In this document: one piece after another, positions 21,404-31,879 of the stretch
Numbering within the stretch: the first letter of the stretch is position 1
How the letters are laid out: the number at the start of each line of letters is the position of its first letter
Assembly (NCBI RefSeq): GCF_002775205.1
Contig: NC_036450.1
Location: forward strand, 24,888,288 to 24,952,287
Length of the DNA: 64,000 nt
Origin: Xiphophorus maculatus
Lineage: Eukaryota; Chordata; Actinopteri; Cyprinodontiformes; Poeciliidae
Direction: 5' to 3'
The notes under the pieces: model-generated
Databases searched by the model: none
The model's input: only the letters and a program-made list of their open reading frames with translations
What the model was told of the DNA's origin: nothing
Translations under genes and position numbers: made by a program

Positions 21404-22754
21404 TTACCCTGTGATGCCTTTCTGGATGTCATCATAGGAGAACAGTGAACATGCTATTTCTTCAGTATAAGTTTTCTCTCCACACTCCATCAGACATGCA
21501 AACCAGCCATCTTCAATGTAAGTCAGGTCGGAGTAACCACTGGGTCCCTCGTTTATGATCCAAGGATTGCTCCATGCACTTGGATTTGTTGGGGATTTGT
21601 TTAGATACAACCCTAAGTCCACTCTTTTGCATTTACTCGTCGGATGGGAGTAAAGCAGCCACGGAGTTCCCCGATTTGAACCGTCTTCCTCAGGTTGAGC
21701 TGGGAAGGAGACCACACTCCCCTGACAGCCTGAGTTTGTTTCCACAAGCTTAGACGGGGCTAGAACACCCTCACAATCATCAAGGAACGCTTCGACCCGA
21801 AAGCCTCCCTGGCTTCGAGCGTTGCAGTACAACATCTTGGCTTGGTCAGTTGACGTCTCAGCTATTTCACATTCAAGTGATGTTTGTTCCAGCATGTTTC
21901 CACATTTGAAGTTCTCCACATTGTCACCACAAATAATGAGCGCATGGGGAGGAGGACAACACTTTGTACAACACAAGGAATCACAGCAACAAAACAAACT
22001 AGCCAGGCAGCTACGGCAGCTTTCACAACAGCTAGAACAGGAAGGGTAAGCATAAGCAGGGACGATTAGTTTACCAGTCTCGCTCTGAATACCATGGCCC
22101 GGTCCGACACCAAATGTTGCCCAATTCTTTATTTCAGGAAGTGTCTCAGTCAGATCAACGTGGTCGCTCCAGGTTTCGCCGCCATCCTTGGTTGCGATGT
22201 AGTACAGACGAGTCTCGTTGATGCCCCAACATATCTGATGGCTTTCTGAAGTGGTTCCTTTAACCCCGATGAAAAACAGGTAAATGGTGTTTCTTTTCTT
22301 TGCGTAGATCGGGCACGGGTTCATAGGGCGGTGTCCACCCAGATCTTTCTTCTTCACGACTTCTTTAGAATCTGACCACTTAAACAGGAACAATTAAAGT
22401 AAACATCAACATTTAACATTTTGATTGAACTGATGGTTTTTTGGTTTTTTTTTTTTTTTTTTGCAACAGTGATGGAAAAAAAAAACACAGATTACTAAAA
22501 AGAATTGAAGAATAAATGCTGATATTTACCTCAACTGCCCAAGAGTTGCCGGCTTTAGTCAGGTTTCCTGCTTTCATGACAAGAGCCACGCTGCTGGAAT
22601 CTTTTTCACATTTTCGTTTCTCTGCAAAGGCCAACAGAGTTTTTCTCTCATGATCAAATATGAGACCAGGGATCCTGAAGATCATTTCCTTGGAGAGAAA
22701 AACAGTTGTTTTCTCTTTCTGGGTTTTCATTGGAGTTGAATTGCTGCAGCCCAT
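21404..22754 (-). CDS. NEU3-like sialidase (two exons)
   Basis: Exon 1 is 22,754-22,530 (75 codons) with donor GAG/GTAAAT; exon 2 is 22,378-21,404 after acceptor TTTAAG, phase 0, giving 399 residues. Sialidases of this family remove terminal sialic acids, NEU3 preferring gangliosides at membranes. Visible hallmarks: the FRIP motif in exon 1 followed by LLAFAEKRK; GHRPMNPCP (about 90-98); one good Asp box (TKDGGETW, about 138-145); a CEIAE motif (245-249); YCNARSQGG; and GYSDL with GWFACLMECG near the C-terminus. The total is slightly shorter than vertebrate NEU3. Unusual is a cysteine cluster of 12 Cys in residues 189-216. There is no signal peptide, as expected for NEU3. A TATA box lies upstream. 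Confidence 0.9.
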
Positions 22755-22834
22755 GGCTTAAAGTCTCAAGTGCAACGTATTACAAAGAAAATGAGTCTGG
22801 CTCCTCCTGTCGAGGCAATTATAAAGGATTGCCT

Positions 22835-22842
22835 CTTTTATA
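22835..22842 (-). promoter_or_regulatory. TATA box of the sialidase gene
   Basis: TATAAAAG on the minus strand, about 80 bases upstream of the sialidase ATG (22,754), leaving room for a short 5' UTR. No other element was identified with confidence. Confidence 0.5.
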
Positions 22843-23008
22843 ATCATTGACAGCAGAGTCTGAGGTGGGAGGAAACTTCCTATGTTATTCTTATCTTCAA
22901 AACAGTTTGAATTTGTCAGTGGATTAGGAAAATGATTTAGACAACTTCTTTACAACTTCTCAGATGACTAAAATTCACACAGATTTTTTCTTTCATTATC
23001 TCCACATG

Positions 23009-23092
23009 TACTCAGTTCAGACCAAAAGTTTGGACACACCTTCTCATTGAATTCAATGAGAAGGTGTGTCCAAACTTTTGGTCTGTACTGTA
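23009..23092. mobile_element. Tc1/mariner-type palindromic MITE
   Basis: A TA dinucleotide at each end encloses a perfect 68-bp palindrome (23,018-23,085) with no spacer, centred on a GAATTC. The arm sequence (CAGACCAAAAGTTTGGACAC...) is a common fish Tc1-like terminus. It amounts to two terminal repeats joined directly. Confidence 0.8.
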
Positions 23093-23299
23093 TATCAATG
23101 CAGCAATTTGCACTAATGTTGTTGCCTCTCTGCAAAGCACACAATAATTGCTTTCAGCTATATTTCCTTCTTTTAAAAAAAAAAAAAAGAATTTGTGTAA
23201 TAACCCCATCCACAGTTATTACACAAGAAACAAATGAGAGACATAAAAAGGTGGAAATGGGTCCTGAAGTTAGAATTTGAACATGGTCCTCTCCTGTGG

Positions 23300-23790
23300 A
23301 GCCAGCTTCTACTTTTAGTCCGTGTGGCAGATAGATTACTTTTAAGACTAGGCTTAAGACATGTTCGGAAGACTGCACAGCGTCGAAGGAAGAGAGGGGA
23401 AGACAGGAGCCATGTGGTGCAGGATGATGCTACCTTAGAACTTCTCAGGTGGGCGCAGGTAAGATATCAATGAGCCCTGTGGCACAGGCCCAAATTTGGA
23501 TGGTACCAGCTGCAAATTTGAGAGACCATCCAGGTCAAGAGCAATAAGTGGCTGGGACTCCAGCTGGTGTAGTTTTTCTTCCGACGCCAGGATGTCGGTA
23601 CCTGGAAGAGCTTCTTCAAACACATCAGTGACATAATCACAATCAGTTTTGACGGCATTGGATTGATAACACAAAAGTTGATTGGGTTATCGGTCAATCA
23701 AGTGTATTTGTATAGCACATTTCAACAACAAGAGAGTTCAAAGTGCTTTACATCAGAAAAACACAAAAATCAACAAGTGAAACATTACAT
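23300..23790 (-). pseudogene. Fragment of a YqaJ-type TE-like gene, spacer copy 1
   Basis: Nearly identical, in the same orientation, to 37,070-37,487. A minus-strand frame at about 23,680-23,435 (..DCDYVTDVFEEALPGTDIL..) looks protein-like and in copy 2 lies just upstream of YqaJ recombinase-like motifs. The right end (23,698-23,787) is a dispersed repeat, GTGTATTTGTATAGCACATT. Copy 1 lacks the YqaJ part itself. Confidence 0.5.
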
Positions 23791-23942
23791 CTATATATGT
23801 AGGATTTGAAGAACCATGTCCATATATGTAGAACTCAAAGTGATACGCTCCTCTCACTGGTGCAGTGAACAGCCCTGTGAAGCATCATGGCCAGATATGT
23901 AAGCTTTTTCTTACCTTTCCTATCAGAACAAATTTACCACAT

Positions 23943-26900
23943 TTACAGTATGTTGCAATTGTGAGCACATGTAAATGCAAAATACAAGCCGTAAATTGCA
24001 GCACCTGTATGTTGGTTGTAGGCACTTCCAATATTAGTAACAACATGTCTGAAGACCAGAGTTGTGTGTGTGTTGAATGGTCCAAAGTCTCCTGGAGTCA
24101 ATGCCAAAAAAGAGGCAGAGAAAGCCAGACGTTTTGCTGAGAGACAGAAATGGAACATCATTAAATTACAGCAGGGAAAATAAGTAATAAACACCTTAAC
24201 AACTGTCACAATAAATATTGTTTTAACAGGCCTACTAACATGATAAATCGAATTAACATGTACAAAAGATATTTGATTTTTTTTTTTTACATTTTTTATC
24301 TTCTTAGGCATCTTGATATGCCTTCAAATACTTTTAGCCAAAAGTGATGGAAAGGCAGACAGTACCAGATAGCCTGCGACGTAGCAAGTGTAAAAGAAAA
24401 AAAAAGTGTAAAAAAACCTAAAAAACAACCATTTCAAACATTGTTTCGTCCTGTGCAGTGTGTGGTTGCCATTTTGAGTCATTCTAATAATGCAGAAAGT
24501 GCTAATTTTACCTCAGAAGCTAAGAACTATAATAGTACATAGAATGTTCTAAAGTTTTTAGTAGCTATCTAAGGATAATGGTGTCAGGATCCCAGACAGT
24601 TAGGTTGTTTTGTAGTTTGATTTGATATTAGTTTCATTATTTCTGCGTTAGTTTCTTATTTTGATTAGATTTGTCTTATTCCTGTTTCTAGTTATATTTC
24701 TTGCTTATGGTTTTTCTTTGCTAGCCTAGTTTTATTGTTCTTCAGTCTATCAGGGGTCTCAAACTCCAGTCCTCGAGGGCCGCAGTCCTGCAACTTTTAG
24801 ATGTGCCTCTGCTGCACCACACCTGAATAGAATAATTAGGTCATTAAGGCTCTGGAGAACTGATCTACACAAGGAGGAGGTCATTAAGCCATTTCATTCC
24901 AGTGTTTTGTACCTGTGGTGCATCTAAAAACTGCAGGACAGCGACTGGAGGACTGGAGTTTGTTAGATTTTTTTTCTGCTCACCTGTGTGCACTCTCCCT
25001 CACCCCCTGTGCCAGCTTCTCTCTCCCTCCACTCACACCTGCAACCAGTTGGCTAATCAGCCCAGGTCTTTTGGTCAGCATCCAACATCTCCAATACTTC
25101 AGCCTCTGATTTTCAGTCACTCCTTGCCGGATCCTTTTGTCTTCTACACTTGCCCGTTCTACTCCCTGTTCTCCTTGGGTCTCCTTGCCTGGATGTTCTT
25201 TGGATTTATTATTTTGTCTTCTGCCCTGGCTCTTGTGGTTTTCTGTAAGTTTTTGTATTTCACCTTTTTTCATTAAATCATCAAAACACTATTCTGAGAA
25301 TGATGTTCTTCATATTTCAAATGTATGTGTGGTTAAGTTTGAGTGTGTGTAGGCCTTGTTTGTTTGTGGGGGTGTGTGTATGTTGTAAAGTAAATTTTTT
25401 ACACAAACACTGCACTGTGTGAAGACCTGCTACTCCTTATGGGGCACAAAGAGTGGGCCCCATAAAAAGAAGTGAAGTATTAGTATTAGGTTTTACAATA
25501 ACGTGTGAGTTGAGTTTAGGTTAGGTTTGGGACTAGGTAGGTAAAGCAACTGGAAATGGTAAGGCATGCAGTAGAAATGAATGAAAAATTAATGGAAATC
25601 AATGCAAAGTCCTTGAGAAGATAAAAACAGTGTAGTGTGTTGCCATGACAGGTTTTCTTCAGAGTTCACAAACCTTCTCCCTCTCTCTTCAGAGCCTCCA
25701 CTTGGTTTTCAGCATTGTCTACCTTGGCCTGAACAGTAGCCAGTTCTGCTGCCTGAGCTGAAATGAAAGGAAAACCAAAGATTTGGTGTGAAATAAGAGC
25801 AATGCCGTAATTGGTTTGTTTCCTTACTAATGTCTTCCCATGTCTAAAATTTATTACATAAACATAACAATAAGTTTTAGCAAATGACAGGGAGTGTCAG
25901 AGGGACTGACATGAAAGTGAGTGATGTCATGACAAGTTTTCTTCAAACATTACTAACCTTCCACTCTGTTTTCGGTGAAGCTTGCCTTGGCTTTAACAGT
26001 AGCCAGTTCTGTTGCCTGCACTGAAATGAATGGAAAAACAAAGACTTAAGTAAGACATTATCTGTAGAGTATTTGCTCTAAATTATTGATTTGTATCCTT
26101 ACTGAGTCTCGCCATGTCTTACATTTATTGTATGAATGTATGAGCTCGGGGGATGCAAACCCAGAAAGGGTCTTTGAACTTATTTTTCTTAGGCTATTGC
26201 TAATTTGAGAAATTGAGAGACACTGCTGTAAATACATCTTGTATTAACTAGCACCATGTACTTTTCAGTGATGTTATACTTGGAATTGTTATATACACAC
26301 GTCTTTTGTTGCTGTGGTTTCTTGGTTTTGTTTCTGCAGGTCTGGAAGTAAACTTCCAAGGCGTTGACTCATATTTTTCTCTCTACCCTTATTTCTGTCC
26401 TCTACTTTTATCTCCTTTTCCTTTGAACCTCTTTCTCGCCTGTTTCTCTTTATTATATATTCTTTCTTTTTCATTTCTATTGCTTCTTCCCTTGCAGAAA
26501 AAAAAGAGATACCTTGGTTCTGTTGCCGCAGTTCTTTCATCTGTCTTTCCTGTGCTAAAGTAAAAAAACAATGACAAAAACAATGTTATAGTTGACAAGT
26601 ACATGCCTATCATATATTCAAAGTTACCTTTTTAATTGAACTTTTAGAAATTGTCTACTACAGGTCAGTACCTTGGTACTGTTGGTTGAGTGAATACAGC
26701 TCTTTTGTCTTTGCTGTTTGTAACGACAAATAAAAAAAACAATCAACATTTTATATGAGCATTTTATCAATGAAAAATTGTATTTCCAAATGCTATAACT
26801 CTCTTTGTAAACATACCTTCATTTTCTCTCTGTAAGTGCTTCACCTCCACCTTCAATCCAGCCAACCAGGCAGCCATCTTTCTCAGAACAGCATCGATGT

Positions 26901-27054
26901 CCTGTGTGTGGGTCTGCTGGGTAGCAGAGTCATGGTCTGGTTCTCCTACTTGTGCCTCAGTTTGCCTTAAATTTGAAATAATGTCGTCAGACTCTTGAAG
27001 CTGAGCTGCAGAGACAGCACAGACTATCAGCAGTACTGGAAAAAACATGATCAT
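23943..27054 (-). CDS. Secreted C1q-like protein with truncated C1q domain (six exons)
   Basis: Exons: 27,054-26,817; 26,713-26,672 (42 bp); 26,554-26,513 (42); 26,020-25,958 (63); 25,757-25,674 (84); 24,136-23,943. Every junction is phase 1 with GT/AG ends, and the joined frame is 221 codons. A signal peptide (MIMFFPVLLIVCAVSA) is followed by a coiled-coil stalk (residues about 55-156). The internal exons encode 14, 14, 21 and 28 residues, whole numbers of heptads. The last exon starts a C1q domain (KRLAFSASF, NTHTTLVFRHVVTNIGSAYN) but reaches TAA after about 64 residues instead of about 130. The usual TAPVxGxYxF strand is partly missing. Fish C1q-like proteins are secreted oligomers, some in immunity. 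This copy is either a pseudogene or a stalk-rich variant unable to form a normal trimeric head. Confidence 0.75.
24751..24965. mobile_element. hAT-type MITE, diverged copy
   Basis: Starts CAGGGGTCTCAAACTCCAG and ends with the inverted form up to GACTGGAGTTTGT. It is related to the intact copy at 50,711-50,936. The right terminus is eroded and no clear 8-bp target duplication remains. It lies in the large intron between the stalk and C1q exons of the C1q-like gene. Confidence 0.7.
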
Positions 27055-27479
27055 TTCCAGCCTCAGTTTTGGTCTCTGGAAGTCAACTCCTCTGTGTGGG
27101 CCTGATAAAGTTCTCGAGTCTTTATCTTGGACTTTATTGTTGCTGACTAATTATTATTCTAGTCTTTTGTCACACATGAGCTGATAAGACTTGTTACTTT
27201 AGACTTGTCCTGTTAACAAAAAAATCAATCTTGGATCATAAACAATATGTTACCTGTTTGCTGGAAGATGATTTTTTAATGTGTATCTAAATAAAATTGT
27301 AAATTGTAACCCTATAGTGTTTCCATGGATATGGCAAGTAATGAATGAAAACTATTCAACGAGGTCAGAACATTTAAAGGAAAACTCTTCATAAACATTT
27401 CAGTTCAGCACATCTTAATGCCCCATGCACTTTTGTGGTTAGTCCATTTCCACTCATTTCACACCATCTCTGGTCACCT

Positions 27480-27860
27480 CAAATGGCAAAATTTGATAAA
27501 AAAAAAATTTGGCTGAACACTCTAATCTTGTGTGGTATATCGTGGCCCGTGATCAGAGATGAGCACATCAGGAATCCCCTGCCAAGCAAAGCGTGCCTTC
27601 ATTTTGTGGACCACTGTACCTTTAGGTGTTCAGAAGGTTATCAACCTTCTAATTTTAATAACAGTCCACAAATAGTTTTTATTGTGCCAAGAAGACAGAT
27701 CCATTCCTGCCTTAGCCCAAGGTGTGTAGGCTATGTCACATGGGTGTAGTGTCTCTCTTAATTGCTTGAGTTCTACTGACCTGCATTTGTCGCATTTGGT
27801 AATAAAAATCTTTATCTGCTCCCTCATCCTTGCCAGTATTCACAATCACGTGATCTTCTG
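27480..27860 (-). pseudogene. Gypsy-like integrase fragment, degenerate
   Basis: Minus-strand frames show the zinc-binding end (KCDKCR), the core start (WAKAGMDL) and, further on, GIPDVLISDHGPRYT with the second catalytic Asp. Stops and frameshifts separate these parts. It is unrelated to the intact chromovirus immediately to the right. Confidence 0.65.
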
Positions 27861-28066
27861 AGGCAAGCTCCCATTCCTGAATGTGATGACTGTACATGGC
27901 AGATTAGGTCAATTGGAAATCACTGCTCTATCCTTCTTAAACACTATGCAATCCACAAATCTAATGGAGTGATAGTCCAATGGTGCAGCAGTCTGTGGTT
28001 TAAGGACCCGTCCTGCATTTCTTCCTCCATTTCTACTGAATATAAGTATCATGTCACATGTAGTTC

Positions 28067-28797
28067 TGTTGTGTTCCGGGGTTCTTTGTTTTCCTTGTGG
28101 GAGTCTGTTTGCTGCTTCTCACCATCTAGCCACCAGATAGCGCCAGACTCACCTCTCTCCGGAGTGGTGTGTCATCCTCCTGCGCACCTGAGATCAATCT
28201 GCTCGTCAGGCAAGGTGTACAAGAGGAGCTGACTGCCAGTACTTCGATGCCTGAGTGTTAGCCAGTAACGGTACCTCTGAGCCCCTAGAGCTTCTCTCTA
28301 CGTTCCTCGTGATTTTGATCGTCTAGTAATCTCCTCGTTGCCTTCCTCTATTTTCAGGTCCTCCTGGATTTCCTGGTTGGCAGTCACGCCGTCCCTCCGT
28401 CACCACTGCATGAGCCTACCTGTCCGTCCTCTGTTCCACTTCCTCGTTGCCTTCTGGACTTCTGTGGCTGAGCTCTGGACTATCTGGATCCACAAAGTGA
28501 CCAAGTCCCCGGACACTTCAGCAAACCCCTCCTAAACTCCGAACCTCCGTCTAACAAGTAAGACCGCTCCTATTAACAGTTGTTACTTCCGTCTCCGACG
28601 GCATTGAACTCATCATCTTCCCCCACTCTGCCTTGCCAGTGAGCCGAGCGTTTCTGTGAGCCCGCTTCTCCCCTGGACGAGACCCGTCGCTTCACTATTT
28701 TTTCCAGTTTGTGTTCGCAATAAACTCACTTAATTATATACGTGTCTCCTGTGTTGTGTTCTGCATGTGGGCTAGATATATTGAACCCATCATGACA
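28067..28797 (+). repeat. 5' LTR of the chromovirus
   Basis: 731 bp, TGTTGTGTTCC...CATGACA. It contains GCCTGAGTGTT at 28,249-28,259, complementary to the likely primer-binding site, and an AATAAA at about 28,721. The last bases include the ATG of gag. Confidence 0.95.
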
Positions 28798-29772
28798 GAA
28801 CACTCAGGCCAGCAAACAAGCCCAGCAGATGCAATCAGGAGAACATTAACTGAACAACACACCCTGCTACAGTCGCACGAAACCGCCTTAAGAGAACTTG
28901 GCACACGACAAGCCGAGACCAACCGACAGCTAATAGAAATTGCTAATTTTCTAAAATGCTCTGTTCCTCCGACTCCTTCCCCAGATCCTGCTCCTGTTCC
29001 AGACCGGCCAGGCCAACCCACGTTTTCCCAGATCCATCCTCCAACCCCAGAAAGATTCACAGGTGATCTGAGCAAGTGTCAGGGTTTTTTGTTGCAATGC
29101 TCTATCATATTCAATCATTCACCTCAGAGTTTTGCTCACGACAGCGCGAAAATTGCTTACGTTCTGTCCCTGTTGTCCGGGCAGGCCTTAGCTTGGGCCC
29201 AGGCCCGGTTTCCATCACCAGCCAGTTTTAACTGCTCGTTTGATGCATTCTTGAAAGAGTTTCGACAGATATTTAGTCATAACTCAGACAAATCATTTAA
29301 CTCACGTGAATTAATGAAAATCAAACAGGGCCAGCGTTCTATAGCAGACTTTGCCATAGATTTTAGAATTAGAGCTGCAGGTACCGATTGGAATGCAGCC
29401 GCATTAAAGAGTGTGTATTTTAACGCTCTAAATGAAAGTATTAAGGATGAACTTGCCACCCTAGACGAACCGGAGACGTTAGAAGACCTAATAAGCCTAA
29501 CACTGCGGCTCGATAATAGAATCAGGTCTCGTGTCAGGGAAAAGAGTCGGAGAGAACCGCCGGCTAGGCATCCAGGTGGCATTAACACCACTCTAGCGAT
29601 CTCTCCTTCCCAGACTTTTCAGGACCCCAAACCCATGCAAGTGGGCCGGACTCGCCTCACACCAGAGGAACGACAAAGACGTATTTCCGCTCGTCTATGT
29701 CTGTATTGTGGGTCCCCAGGTCACTTCCTTGCCCAATGCCCGGTCCGTTTAAACCTCCAGGTCCGCCAGTAG
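28792..29772 (+). CDS. Chromovirus Gag
   Basis: 327 codons (326 residues), starting at the ATG that overlaps the last six bases of the 5' LTR (28,792). The frame is open further upstream, but the ATG within the LTR end has the natural position for this group. A capsid-like region precedes a C-terminal CCHC zinc knuckle ([14 protein letters not shown]). The stop TAG is at 29,770. The last codons contain a TTTAAAC slip site, after which pol lies in the -1 frame. Confidence 0.88.
   Translation: MTEHSGQQTSPADAIRRTLTEQHTLLQSHETALRELGTRQAETNRQLIEIANFLKCSVPPTPSPDPAPVPDRPGQPTFSQIHPPTPERFTGDLSKCQGFLLQCSIIFNHSPQSFAHDSAKIAYVLSLLSGQALAWAQARFPSPASFNCSFDAFLKEFRQIFSHNSDKSFNSRELMKIKQGQRSIADFAIDFRIRAAGTDWNAAALKSVYFNALNESIKDELATLDEPETLEDLISLTLRLDNRIRSRVREKSRREPPARHPGGINTTLAISPSQTFQDPKPMQVGRTRLTPEERQRRISARLCLYCGSPGHFLAQCPVRLNLQVRQ
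28799..28809 (+). promoter_or_regulatory. Putative self-primer binding site
   Basis: AACACTCAGGC, one base after the LTR, is an exact 11-base complement of GCCTGAGTGTT at 28,249-28,259 in the LTR. There is no tRNA-type primer site here. Tf1 of fission yeast primes with the first 11 bases of its own RNA; the same layout is proposed here, implying transcription starts at 28,249. Confidence 0.65.
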
Positions 29773-29800
29773 GGGCGAGGAGGTTGGCGGACCACCTCCT
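29748..29800 (+). promoter_or_regulatory. -1 ribosomal frameshift signal between gag and pol
   Basis: The heptamer TTTAAAC at 29,748-29,754 is in register (T TTA AAC) with gag. Five bases later a perfect stem starts: GGTCCGCC (29,760-29,767) pairs with GGCGGACC (29,786-29,793). The loop's AGGAGGT (29,778-29,784) could also pair with ACCTCCT (29,794-29,800), a possible pseudoknot, though the missing connecting loop makes that geometry tight. Confidence 0.75.
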
Positions 29801-31531
29801 ATGCAAAGACTCTCCTCGCTTATCATTACCAGCCACCGTAATCCACCAGAACCAGTCATTCCCCTTGTCCGCCTTGGTTGATTCGGGATGTGAACAGAAT
29901 CTCATTGACAGTTCCCTGGTCCAACAGATGTCAATTGAGACTGAACCCTTAACAGCTCCACTACGCGTTTCTGCTCTCGATGGAAAGGCCCTTCCCCAAG
30001 TAACTCACTGCACCAAACCACTACATCTAATAATCTCCGGAAACCACAGTGAACAAGCTTCATTTTTGGTTTTCCCCACACCCTGTTCTCCCATCATCCT
30101 TGGTTTCAAATGGCTCCAACAACACAACCCCCGTATAAACTGGTCCGACAGGCATATTGAATCCTGGTCCTCTTTTTGTCACTCCTCTTGTCTTCGCTCA
30201 GCTGTCCCCCCAGGTCCTCTACCGGCAGACCTGCAGGAAGCCGATCCGCCTGACCTGTCAACCATTCCTCCTGATTACCATGACCTCGCTCCAGTTTTCA
30301 GTAAGTCCAAGGCTCTATCATTACCACCTCATCGGCCATATGATTGTGCCATCGACCTCCTACCTGGTGCTCCGTTACCCACAAGCCGCCTATACAATAT
30401 CTCTCGGCCAGAGAGGGAGACCATGGAGAGATACATCAAGGAGTCTCTGGCTGCCGGCATTATCCGCCCATCCTCTTCTCCCTTGGGGGCAGGATTCTTT
30501 TTTGTGGGTAAAAAAGATGGATCACTTAGACCCTGCATTGATTATAGAGGGTTAAATAACATTACCGTCAAGAACAAGTATCCCCTGCCTCTGTTGTCCT
30601 CTGCCTTCGAGCCTGTTCATGGTGCAACCATTTTTTCGAAACTTGATTTAAGAAATGCCTACCATCTTCTCCGAATTCGCAAAGGAGATGAGTGGAAAAC
30701 AGCTTTCAAGACACCAATAGGTCATTTTGAATACCTAGTAATGCCATTTGGGTTGTCAAACGCCCCTGCCTTCTTCCAAGCCCTGGTAAATGATGTTTTG
30801 AGAGACTTCTTAAATGTTTTTGTATTTGTTTATCTTGATGACATTCTGATTTACTCCAAGTCTCTAGAGGAACACAAACACCATGTCCGCCTGGTTCTGC
30901 AACGACTCCTGGAAAACAAGCTATACGTCAAAGCCGAGAAATGTGAGTTCCACCAGTCATCTGTGTCCTTCCTTGGATTTATATTAGGAGGCGGACAGGT
31001 AAGGCCAACAGAGGAGAAGATCCGAGCTGTGCTGGAGTGGCCGACCCCAGAGACCCGAAAACAACTACAGCGCTTTCTGGGGTTCGCAAATTTCTACCGC
31101 CGCTTTATTCGGAATTACAGTCAGACCGCCTTACCACTAACCTCTCTCACCTCGACCAAGGTCCCATTCAGCTGGACCCCGGAGGCGGAAACCGCCTTCA
31201 CACGTCTAAAGAACCTGTTTGCCAACGCTCCCATACTCATCCAACCAGACCCGTCCAAGCAGTTCATTGTAGAAGTTGACGCCTCAGACACTGGAGTAGG
31301 AGCCGTGCTCTCCCAGGTCTCCTTCCACGACAATAAGACTCACCCGTGTGCCTTCTTTTCCCGCAGATTATCCCCTCCCGAACGAAACTATGACGTAGGA
31401 GATCGAGAACTGTTGGCTATAAAACTGGCCTTGGAGGAGTGGCGGCACTGGTTGGAGGGAGCTGAACACCCGGTGCTAGTCTGGACCGATCATAAAAACT
31501 TGTCATACCTGCAATCTGCGAAAAGACTTAA
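29749..31531 (+). CDS. Chromovirus Pol, first part (protease, RT, RNase H start)
   Basis: Read in the -1 frame from gag. In order: aspartic protease ([12 protein letters not shown]), reverse transcriptase ending in the catalytic YLDDILIYS box, and RNase H beginning [18 protein letters not shown]. The frame is broken at 31,531 by a MITE; read-through into it meets a stop at 31,625. The remainder continues at 31,880. Removing the insert and one TTAA would restore the register (352 bases, 1 mod 3, exactly offset between the two frames), so no other lesion is visible. Confidence 0.88.
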
Positions 31532-31879
31532 CCCTCTATGGCATGACTTTTTATTTTTGTGGGGAAGAAATATTTTCCTGCATTCTTTGGGAGCTTGGTG
31601 GTCCCTAATTACATGTCAATCATAAAATCGGACTCTGACACCTCCTGGAACCAGATTTGGGTTTGTTGCCTCAGGGTAACATTGGTCTAGAACACCAAGA
31701 TTGTCTACACTGATTATGAGAAATGAAATACAAATCAAACAAAAACTATATTCATAAAAGAACTATTTTTTGGACAAAAATATGTCAAAAATCATGCCCC
31801 CCAAAAAATAAAATAAAGGAGCAATGTGAGGTACAGCTATGTGGTTTGTTGCCTGAGGGCAACGCCATGCCATAGAGGG
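31532..31879. mobile_element. piggyBac-type MITE inside chromovirus pol
   Basis: 348 bp flanked by TTAA (31,528-31,531 and 31,880-31,883). Inverted ends are CCCTCTATGGCATG and its complement. Subterminal inverted motifs (GTTGCCTCAGGGTAAC near the left, GTTGCCTGAGGGCAAC at the right) are also present. It has no coding capacity. The termini share CCCTCT with the larger piggyBac element of the arms. Confidence 0.9.
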
